A stretch of DNA of 17,180 nt, from assembly GCF_023145115.1 (NCBI RefSeq), contig NZ_JAGLEJ010000046.1, positions 1 to 17,180 of the forward strand, written 5' to 3'. The notes beneath the pieces were generated by a model. The model made no database searches and had not been told where the DNA came from. It saw nothing but the letters and a program-made list of their open reading frames with translations. This DNA comes from Algiphilus sp. Its GTDB lineage: Bacteria > Pseudomonadota > Gammaproteobacteria > Nevskiales > Nevskiaceae. Position numbers and translations under genes: made by a program. Positions 1-6,164 of this stretch are shown here, in pieces (positions within the stretch are counted from its first letter, which is position 1; each line of letters starts with the position of its first letter).

Positions 1-246
1 CGCGGCGCTGCGACTTGCCGCTGGCGCGTCGGTCGCCGGTCGCCCACTCTGCCACCGCTCCGGAAACCGCCACGGGCTTCACCGAGCCAGCCCGGCACGC
101 CATGGTCCAGCGGCATGCCGCATGCGTCATTGTATCCGTCGCCAGCGGTGTGACGCTGATCCCGGAGGCGCCGACAATCGCGCAGACGGAGGGGGTGCCG
201 AGGCATACTCTCCACCGAATTCCAGTGCCGGCCAACGGGAGAGGCG
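1..246. other. Left-edge region without a convincing gene
   Basis: No open frame here looks like a known protein. The plus frame open from the left edge stops at TGA 151-153 and is rich in Pro, Ser and Arg, so it is probably noncoding. On the minus strand, frames starting at ATG 131, 103 or 116 run off the left edge without a stop, and a TACAAT -10-like hexamer lies at 134-129 (minus) without a good -35. A leftward gene could therefore begin near here, but 40 codons or fewer are visible and none is recognisable. The last part (236-243) is the ribosome binding site of the glyoxalase gene. Confidence 0.4.
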
Positions 247-729
247 ATGTCAGCGGAACGTTACGTGTTCAACCACACCATGCTGCGCGTGAAGGATCCC
301 GACGTCTCGCTGGATTTCTACGAGCGCGTCATGGGCATGAAGCTGATGCACCGGCTGGATTTCGAGGAGGGGCGGTTCACGCTGTTCTTCCTGGTCGATG
401 GTCCCGTCGCCGAGGCGGCGCCGCCCGAGGGGCCGGAGCGCGCCGACTGGCTGTTCCGTCAGCGCGGCGTTCTCGAGCTCACGCACAACTGGGGCACCGA
501 GAACGACGCCGGTTTCGCCTATCACGACGGCAACCGCGAGCCGCAGGGCTTCGGCCACATCTGCATGTCGGTGCCGGACCTCGAGCGGGCGGTGGCGGCC
601 TTCGACGCCGAGGGCGTGCCCTTCGTGAAGCGTCCGGAGGACGGCAGGATGCGGCATATCGCCTTCATCCGCGATCCGGACGGCTACTGGATCGAGATCC
701 TCCAGGCGGACCGCATGACGCAGTTCTAG
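247..729 (+). CDS. gloA: Lactoylglutathione lyase (glyoxalase I), zinc-type long form
   Basis: This 160-aa cytosolic VOC-fold enzyme isomerises the hemithioacetal of methylglyoxal and glutathione to S-lactoylglutathione, the first step of methylglyoxal detoxification. The metal ligands expected in the family are visible as H10 (in NHTMLRV), E77 (in LELTHNWGTE), H104 (in GFGHI) and E150 (in DPDGYWIEI). The protein is longer than E. coli GloA because of the segment at about 52-75 and the stretch around 84-100. In that region and in DPDGYWIEIL it resembles human GLO1 and the longer Pseudomonas paralogues, which are usually zinc- rather than nickel-activated (family knowledge; metal use here is inferred). 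GGGAGAGG at 238-245 precedes the ATG and fits a ribosome binding site, although its spacing is tight. The next gene begins 6 bp after the stop, so the two are probably co-transcribed. Confidence 0.93.
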   Translation: MSAERYVFNHTMLRVKDPDVSLDFYERVMGMKLMHRLDFEEGRFTLFFLVDGPVAEAAPPEGPERADWLFRQRGVLELTHNWGTENDAGFAYHDGNREPQGFGHICMSVPDLERAVAAFDAEGVPFVKRPEDGRMRHIAFIRDPDGYWIEILQADRMTQF

Positions 730-735
730 GTCGGG

Positions 736-2064
736 GTGGATCAGCTCGTCGCCAGTCTCGCCGCGGCCAACAGCGGACTCTTCGTCGCCGCGATCATCGC
801 GGCGGGCATCGGGCTGGCCTTCCTGGTCTCCGACTGGGCCACTCCGTCCAGCCGGTGGATGGCATCCGCGCTGATGGCGGCGGGTGGCTCGATCGCCCTC
901 AATGCGCACCTGATCGTCCTTCCGGTGGACGCGCTCCCGTGGTGGGCGCGACTGGCGGGCTTCGTGGAGGCGCTGGCCTTCATATGCGGCGTTGAATGGG
1001 GCATCCGGGTCAGCCGCACGGCCAGCGAGCGCTCCGAAGTGGTGCCACCGCGACTGGGGCCCTCGCGCTACGCCGAGTTGGCGATCGGCCTCTACGGTCT
1101 GCTCGCCGCGGTCTTTCCGGCGCGGCGCATCCAGCACCTGCTCGGCGCATTCGAGGGCGAATGGCTGCTGTCGCCGTGGTTCTGGCTGTTCGCGACGCTG
1201 CCCACGACCGCGGTCGCGCTCATCATCTGGGCCAGCCTCCAGATGCTGCGTCAGCGACCCGACAAGGCCGAGGCGGGGCGCGTCATCTCACTGCTCATCG
1301 TCCTGCCACTGCTGGGGCTGGCGTATGTCGTGCCGCTGGACTGGGCGCCGGTGGTGGTCGCGCTGGCGGAGGTCGTGTTCCTGTTCGGTGCGCTGCGCTA
1401 CTTCATGGTCCAGGGCGCTCGCAACCAGTTCATGTCCCGCTTCATGGCTCCCCAGGTGGCGGAGCTGGTGCGCACGCGCGGGCTGCGTCAGGCCATGCGC
1501 AGGCATCGCGTGCGCGTGTCCGTGGTGTGCGTCGACATCCGCGGCTTCACAGCCTATGCGCACGGCGTTCCGCCGGAGACCGTGCTCCGCCTGCTGCGCG
1601 ACTTCTACGCCGCGGTCGGGATGGCGTCCGCCCGTCACGGTGGCACCATCAAGGATCTCGCCGGCGACGGCGCGCTGATCGTGCTGGGCGCGCCGGTGGC
1701 GATGGAGGACCACGCCAGCCGGGCGCTGCAGCTCGCCCGTCGTCTGCAGACCCACACCAGGCCCGTGGTCAAGCGGTACCACAATCGCCTGGGGCTGGGT
1801 GTGGGCGTGGCCACCGGCGAGGTGGCGGTGGGCATCGTCGGGCACCGCGCACGGTTCGAGTACGTTGCCGTCGGCCCCGCCGTCAACCTCGCGGCACGGC
1901 TCTGCGATCGCGCACGCGACGGCGAGATCCGGGTCGATGCCGACACGCTGCAGCTGGCCGGGGAAACGCCGCGCAGCAAGCCGTTGCGTCGCTACGTGAA
2001 GGGACTCAGCGACCCCGTGCCCACCTATGTGCTGAGCCCGGGCGACGGGCGCAGGGAGCGCTGA
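736..2064 (+). CDS. Membrane-bound class III adenylate/guanylate cyclase
   Basis: This 442-aa protein has about six or seven hydrophobic helices in residues 10-222, then a linker (MAPQVAELVRTRG, 237-249) and a class III cyclase catalytic domain (about 258-435). It would make cAMP or cGMP from the NTP at the inner membrane. Visible catalytic residues are metal-binding D267 (VCVDIRGFT) and D311 (LAGDGAL), K306 (usually adenine-contacting), and transition-state N384 and R388 (AVNLAARL). The second purine-contacting position, normally Asp or Thr/Ser, is V377 (FEYVAVGPAVN), so nucleotide preference cannot be predicted confidently. The start is GTG at 736, 6 bp after gloA, with AGG at 728-730 as a weak ribosome binding site. 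The membrane part matches no sensor domain I can name. The gene converges on the DUF1302 gene with 9 bp between the stops and no visible terminator. Confidence 0.85.
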   Translation: MDQLVASLAAANSGLFVAAIIAAGIGLAFLVSDWATPSSRWMASALMAAGGSIALNAHLIVLPVDALPWWARLAGFVEALAFICGVEWGIRVSRTASERSEVVPPRLGPSRYAELAIGLYGLLAAVFPARRIQHLLGAFEGEWLLSPWFWLFATLPTTAVALIIWASLQMLRQRPDKAEAGRVISLLIVLPLLGLAYVVPLDWAPVVVALAEVVFLFGALRYFMVQGARNQFMSRFMAPQVAELVRTRGLRQAMRRHRVRVSVVCVDIRGFTAYAHGVPPETVLRLLRDFYAAVGMASARHGGTIKDLAGDGALIVLGAPVAMEDHASRALQLARRLQTHTRPVVKRYHNRLGLGVGVATGEVAVGIVGHRARFEYVAVGPAVNLAARLCDRARDGEIRVDADTLQLAGETPRSKPLRRYVKGLSDPVPTYVLSPGDGRRER

Positions 2065-2073
2065 TCGCCCGGC

Positions 2074-4266
2074 TCAGAAGTTGTACTCGATCGAGAACGA
2101 GATGTTGTCGCGGTCCTGCACCAGGCTGACGCGGTCGCCACTGCCGAACTGTCCCTGGTAGAGGACCTGGGCCTGGAAGCCCTGGAAGAACTCGATATCC
2201 GTGCCCACCAGTACCTCGATCTGATCCTCGACGAAGTTCTGCAGCGGCGATGGCGAGACACCGTACACGTCGTGGAAGAAGCCCAGGATCGGCGTGTAGG
2301 TCCATCCGAACAGGGCATTGTTGTACTGCGGCCGGATGAAGATGCGGTAGCCGGTCGAAAAGTCGTCGGCGAAGCAGTCGGTGGACTGCGTTGGGTTCAG
2401 GCGCCGGGAGTCGGGCACGCCGTCCGCGCCGGTGCCGTCGGCGCCGGGGCTGAAGTGCGTGCAGTTCGGGCCGCCGCCTTCGTACTGCAGCTCGTCGAGC
2501 CCGGCCATGTCCTGCACGTAGGTCATGCCGAGCTCGGTCAGCAGGATGATCTGATCGGCGCCGATCCAGTTGCTGCTCGAGAAGATGCGGATGCCCGTCA
2601 GGTCGAGCTGATGCACCTTCTCCCGCGTGTAGCCGGCGATGCGCTGATTGGCTTCCACCGGCTGGTTGCGGTAGCGCGTCTGCAGGAAGTCCGGCACCGC
2701 GTTTCGGGCGCTCGGGACCTGGGCGATGAGCAGGTTGAGGTCGTTCTCGGGCAGGGCGGGCTGCAGGCCCGCGAAGATCACGTCCACCAGGGACACCTGC
2801 AGCGGCAGGTTCGGGTGGAAGACGTACTCGCCGGCCAGCGACCAGGCGCCCACCTGGGTGTTGAAGGACGTTCCGAACATGTGGATGTCCTCCGGGTATT
2901 CCAGGAAGGGACGCAGCGTGCCGATGGGCAGCGGCTCGCGGCTCTGGCCCGGGATGATCGTCGCCAGGGTCTGGCCGAGCGCGCTGCTGCCGTTGCCACC
3001 GCCGCACGCCAGCAGGCCGCCCACGGCCTCCGCGCTCAGATCGTCGAGCGTGATACCCGGCACCAGATTGCCCAGCGCGCCCAGCAGATCGCCGATGAAG
3101 GGCAGGTCACCCGTGCTGGGGAGTCCGCCCAGCGGCGCGTCGCGCAGGCAGGATCGATCGGCGGCGAATGTGCTCGCATAGGGCAGGCGGCTGTGATAGT
3201 TCAGCGCATAGAAGCTGAGCTCGGTGCCGCCATTGAAGTTCTCGGCGAAGTAGGTGACCTTCGCACCGTACTGGCCGCCGTCCTCGGCCTTGCCGATCTG
3301 AGAGTCCACCGGCACGTTCAGCGGCGTGCTGGAGACCAGCCGCGGAATCGGTCCCTTGAAGGTGCCCACGAACTCGGGGTCCTCCGAGAACTGGCCGAGG
3401 CTGACGGTGGCGTAGTCGCCGCCGCCGGCGATGTCGTTGACCGAGTAGAAGCTGCCCGATGCGGCCGGTTGCGCGGGTTCCCAGTCGTATTGATACACGA
3501 GCTCGACGCTGAGGTTGGTCGTCAGGTCGGTGCTCGCGACCGCGAGACCGGTCGGCTCGAACACGCTGGCGATTTCGGAGCCCGGGAAGTTCAGGCGGTT
3601 CTCGTTGGGCGGATTGAGCTGGTCGAGGCTGCCCAGCGCGACGAAGGTGGACTCCCCCCAGCGCACGCGCTGTTCGCCCACCGAGAGCTGCACGTAGTAG
3701 TCACCGATCTCCAGCGGGTAGGAGACGAAGGCCTCCTGGATATCGAAGTCCGTGCCGACGCGGTCGATGACCGGAGCCGCGCGGCGCACGCGCGCCGGCT
3801 GGAAGGCGGTGTCGGGATTGGTCTCCGTGAAGTTGTTGTTGATCTCGTCGTAGAAGGCGATGCTCGACACCTTCATCGAGAGCTCGCCCCACTGCACGCC
3901 GAGCTCGCTCTCCAGGCGCGCCTGACCGCTGACCAGGTCCCATTGGTCGTAGTGGAGCGTGCCGTCGTCGTAGAGGCTGCCGAGGAAGGCGCCCGGCGCG
4001 TCCACGAGCCGCTGGTTGGGCTCCTGCTCGCCGGTGAACGAGATGCAGTCGTCCGGGCACAGGTCGGGGGTCACGTTGAGCTTGCCGATGGTCTCGGTGG
4101 CGCGGTCCTCGATGCGGACCGCGCCGCCCAGGAGCGCGCGATTGTTGAAGGAGACACGCGCATCGCCGAGCTCGAAGTTCAGCGCCTGTGCGGCCGGGGT
4201 GAGGCAGAGTCCGGCAGCGGCGAGCAGCAGGAGGCGAAATGACGGCAGGCGGTTGGTACTCTGCAC
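2074..4266 (-). CDS. DUF1302-family outer-membrane beta-barrel protein
   Basis: This is a secreted, predicted outer-membrane barrel of 730 aa. I chose GTG at 4266 rather than the longer-frame ATG at 4281, because GGGGGAG sits 6 nt before the GTG while nothing resembling a ribosome binding site precedes the ATG. From the GTG the N-terminus is a standard signal peptide: basic start, hydrophobic core, AQA cleavage site at about residue 29, mature start LNFELG. Family features include the early FNNRALLGGAVRIEDR, the GSLYDDGTLHYDQWDLV segment, GEQRVRWGESTF and a terminal aromatic residue (EYNF), as in barrels inserted by BamA. Long low-complexity Gly/Leu/Pro loops lie mid-protein. The mature chain carries six Cys, including a CxxxC pair at 70 and 74. 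DUF1302 genes commonly neighbour DUF1329, YCF48 and RND genes (family knowledge). Here the gene is divergent from them. A transport-channel role is inferred. Confidence 0.85.
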   Translation of the reverse strand: MQSTNRLPSFRLLLLAAAGLCLTPAAQALNFELGDARVSFNNRALLGGAVRIEDRATETIGKLNVTPDLCPDDCISFTGEQEPNQRLVDAPGAFLGSLYDDGTLHYDQWDLVSGQARLESELGVQWGELSMKVSSIAFYDEINNNFTETNPDTAFQPARVRRAAPVIDRVGTDFDIQEAFVSYPLEIGDYYVQLSVGEQRVRWGESTFVALGSLDQLNPPNENRLNFPGSEIASVFEPTGLAVASTDLTTNLSVELVYQYDWEPAQPAASGSFYSVNDIAGGGDYATVSLGQFSEDPEFVGTFKGPIPRLVSSTPLNVPVDSQIGKAEDGGQYGAKVTYFAENFNGGTELSFYALNYHSRLPYASTFAADRSCLRDAPLGGLPSTGDLPFIGDLLGALGNLVPGITLDDLSAEAVGGLLACGGGNGSSALGQTLATIIPGQSREPLPIGTLRPFLEYPEDIHMFGTSFNTQVGAWSLAGEYVFHPNLPLQVSLVDVIFAGLQPALPENDLNLLIAQVPSARNAVPDFLQTRYRNQPVEANQRIAGYTREKVHQLDLTGIRIFSSSNWIGADQIILLTELGMTYVQDMAGLDELQYEGGGPNCTHFSPGADGTGADGVPDSRRLNPTQSTDCFADDFSTGYRIFIRPQYNNALFGWTYTPILGFFHDVYGVSPSPLQNFVEDQIEVLVGTDIEFFQGFQAQVLYQGQFGSGDRVSLVQDRDNISFSIEYNF

Positions 4267-4334
4267 CGGGAGCTCCCCCATAGGAATGTTGTGACCGTGC
4301 GTGTATTGACGTTGACATCCACACGTGGCGGCGA

Positions 4335-4363
4335 ATGCTAAGTCAAGTAATCTTGTGCTACAA
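4335..4363 (-). promoter_or_regulatory. Predicted promoter of the DUF1302 gene with overlapping palindrome
   Basis: On the minus strand, TTGTAG (4363-4358) and TAGCAT (4340-4335) are spaced by 17 bp, giving a leader of about 60 nt to the GTG start. The -35 lies inside the palindrome TTGTGCTACAA (4353-4363), a plausible operator half-site arrangement. A second -35-like TTGACT (4346-4341) exists but has no good -10. Prediction by eye only. Confidence 0.4.
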
Positions 4364-4366
4364 CCA

Positions 4367-4446
4367 GCGACGTCACCGGCCGGTTCGTGCGGGATGCGGC
4401 CCGTCCGATGTCACGGGCCGGCTTGCGGCGATCACCGGCGTTCGTG
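4367..4446 (+). repeat. Pair of direct repeats in the divergent control region
   Basis: Copy one (4367-4389) is GCGA-CG-TCACCGG-CCG-GTTCGTG. Copy two (4428-4446) is GCGA-TCACCGG-C-GTTCGTG. The two differ by two 2-bp gaps and start 61 bp apart. Between them GGCCCGT (4398-4404) and ACGGGCC (4413-4419) form a perfect 7-bp inverted repeat. The position, upstream of and inside the rightward promoter, suggests regulator binding sites. This is inference. Confidence 0.45.
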
Positions 4447-4452
4447 TTTAAT
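4423..4452 (+). promoter_or_regulatory. Predicted promoter of the DUF1329-RND-YCF48 genes
   Basis: TTGCGG (4423-4428) and TTTAAT (4447-4452) are separated by 18 bp. The start would fall near 4459, about 70 nt before the DUF1329 ATG. The spacer contains the second copy of a direct repeat (4428-4446). A stronger-looking -35, TTGACA at 4312-4317 with TGCTAA at 4336-4341, also points rightward but would give a leader of about 190 nt. Confidence 0.4.
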
Positions 4453-4528
4453 TCGGCGCCCAGTAACAATTTCCATGTAAACGAGCCGCTCATCGATGTC
4501 ACAGCGGCTGTGCGAACGGAGATCCTCG

Positions 4529-6016
4529 ATGCGAGACAGACTCGGAGCCAGTCCCGCGGCCTTCATTGCCGCGGCTTTCCTGCTCATGCCGGTGGCGCAC
4601 GCAAAGGTGAGCGAGGCCGAGGCGGCCAAGCTCGGCAGCGAGCTGACCAAGGTCGGTGCCAACCCCGACGGCAACGCCGAAGGCACCATCCCGCCGCTGG
4701 TGGGGCCCGATGCCTTCAACGAGGAGCAGCGCAACCTGACGCCGGACGGTCTCGAGGAGATCCGCCAGCGCATCGTCGCCTTCGGCGAGGAGAACGCCGA
4801 GCTCAACCTGCTGACCGATGTCGACGACCTCACCAAGGCCGCCGGGATGGAGCCGGATCTCAACAACCTCGTCACGCAGATCGGTGTCGACAACCTGCAG
4901 CCGCGGCTCACCATCACCGCGGAGAACTACAAGGAGCACGCCGACAAGCTCACCGAGGGCTACAAGAAGCTCTTCGAGCTGTATCCCAGCTATGAGATGG
5001 TCGTCTATCCGACGGTCCGCACCGCCTTCTACCCGGAAGAAATCTACGAAGCCACCAAGGCCAACGCCACACGCGCCACGCTCGAGGGCACCGACGGCAT
5101 TTCGGGCCACAAGCTGGGCTTCCCGTTCCCGATTCCCCAGAGCGGCGCGGAGGTCATCTGGAACCACAAGCTCAAGTTCCGCGGTTCGACTGCCCGCCGC
5201 TACAACGATCAGGCGGTGGTCGACGCCGACGGCAGCTTCGAGATCACCCAGATCATCGAGGACGTCGGCTTCGAGTACGCCAATCTGGCGAAGGGCGAGG
5301 GGCGTGACAACGAGATCATCGCCTACTACCTGCAGGAGACCATCTCGCCGCCCCGCGTGGCTGGCCAGTTCACGCTGGTGCACGAGATCTTCGGAAAGGG
5401 CACTTCGGGCCGCAACGCCTGGCTCTACAACCCGGGGCTCGGCCGCGTGAACCGCGCGCCGGACGTGGGCTACGACAACCCCTCCATCGGGTCGGACGGT
5501 CTTCAGTTCAACGACCAGATCAACATGTTCAACGGCGCTCTGGACCGCTACACCTGGAAGCTGCTGGGCAAGCGCGAGATGTACATCCCGTACAACTCCT
5601 ACCTGATGAACAATCCGGTGGCCGAGTACGAGGACATCGTCGGCAAGGGCCACATCAACCAGGGCATGGCGCGCTATGAGCTGCACCGCGTATGGGTCGT
5701 GGAAGCGACATTGCGCGACGGCACACGCCACCAGTTCGGTCGTCGCGTGTTCTACGTCGACGAGGACTCCTGGGGCATCGTGGCGGTCGACAACTACGAC
5801 CAGCGCGGAGAGCTCTGGCGCTTCCAGGAAGGGCATCCGATCACCGCGCCCTTCGTGCCCACGACCACGACCGCACCCGAGGTCATCTACGACCTGAAGA
5901 GCGGCCGCTATTTCGTCACCGCGATGTCGAACGAGGGCAAGATCACCGACTGGAAGATCGAGTATCGCGACGGCTACTTCGGGCCGTCGGCGCTCAAGCG
6001 CCGCGCGCGCCGCTAG
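4529..6016 (+). CDS. DUF1329-family periplasmic protein
   Basis: This is a 495-aa exported protein. The ATG at 4529 is preferred over the in-frame ATG at 4496: GGAG at 4518-4521 is correctly spaced for it, and the translation starts directly as a signal peptide (MRDRLGASPAAFIAAAFLLM, cleavage after VAHA at about residue 25). The mature part is soluble and rich in charged and aromatic residues, with DUF1329 landmarks: LTAENYK-like ITAENYKEHADKLTEGYKKL, NHKLKFRG, EIFGKGTSGRNAWLYNPGLG, the DRYTWKLLGKREMYIPYNSY region and HRVWVVEATLRDG. The family is often annotated as related to LolA/LolB lipoprotein-sorting folds (family knowledge), which suits a periplasmic lipid or hydrophobic-ligand carrier. 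It is the first gene of the rightward unit, before the RND permease and YCF48 genes and divergent from the DUF1302 barrel. Confidence 0.88.
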   Translation: MRDRLGASPAAFIAAAFLLMPVAHAKVSEAEAAKLGSELTKVGANPDGNAEGTIPPLVGPDAFNEEQRNLTPDGLEEIRQRIVAFGEENAELNLLTDVDDLTKAAGMEPDLNNLVTQIGVDNLQPRLTITAENYKEHADKLTEGYKKLFELYPSYEMVVYPTVRTAFYPEEIYEATKANATRATLEGTDGISGHKLGFPFPIPQSGAEVIWNHKLKFRGSTARRYNDQAVVDADGSFEITQIIEDVGFEYANLAKGEGRDNEIIAYYLQETISPPRVAGQFTLVHEIFGKGTSGRNAWLYNPGLGRVNRAPDVGYDNPSIGSDGLQFNDQINMFNGALDRYTWKLLGKREMYIPYNSYLMNNPVAEYEDIVGKGHINQGMARYELHRVWVVEATLRDGTRHQFGRRVFYVDEDSWGIVAVDNYDQRGELWRFQEGHPITAPFVPTTTTAPEVIYDLKSGRYFVTAMSNEGKITDWKIEYRDGYFGPSALKRRARR

Positions 6017-6047
6017 CGGCCGCGGGGGGCGTTCGCCACATCTGGCC

Positions 6048-6132
6048 GGCCCGGGTCCGTGTGCGACGGACCCGGGCCTTGTGCGCGGCGAGACGCCGCG
6101 CGGCGGTACCGGCGGCCCGGCGCTTCCGCGCC
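6048..6132 (+). promoter_or_regulatory. Series of three hairpins between DUF1329 and RND genes
   Basis: Hairpin 1 is a perfect 13-bp stem (6048-6060 with 6066-6078, loop GTGCG). Hairpin 2 is GCGCGGCG (6083-6090) with CGCCGCGC (6094-6101), loop AGA. Hairpin 3 is GGCGC (6119-6123) with GCGCC (6128-6132), loop TTCC. None is followed by a T tract (hairpin 1 only by TT), so simple intrinsic termination is unlikely. Partial termination, RNA-end protection or processing that keeps the DUF1329 message more abundant than the RND message is inferred. Confidence 0.6.
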
Positions 6133-6164
6133 CGGGGCGCCGTCGAGGTTCATAGGGGGAGGGC

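Noticed and set aside
15..995. Plus-strand frame of 326 codons covering gloA and part of the cyclase
   Set aside because: Arg/Gly-rich shadow overlapping two well-supported genes in other frames; not protein-like.
2065..2073. Bidirectional terminator between the convergent cyclase and DUF1302 genes
   Set aside because: Only 9 bp separate the stops; the nearby GAGC/GCTC pairing is weak and has no T run.
4160..4266. Possible lipoprotein signal (AGLC) in the DUF1302 leader
   Set aside because: The residue before Cys is Leu, which breaks the lipobox rule, and a normal AQA cleavage site follows.
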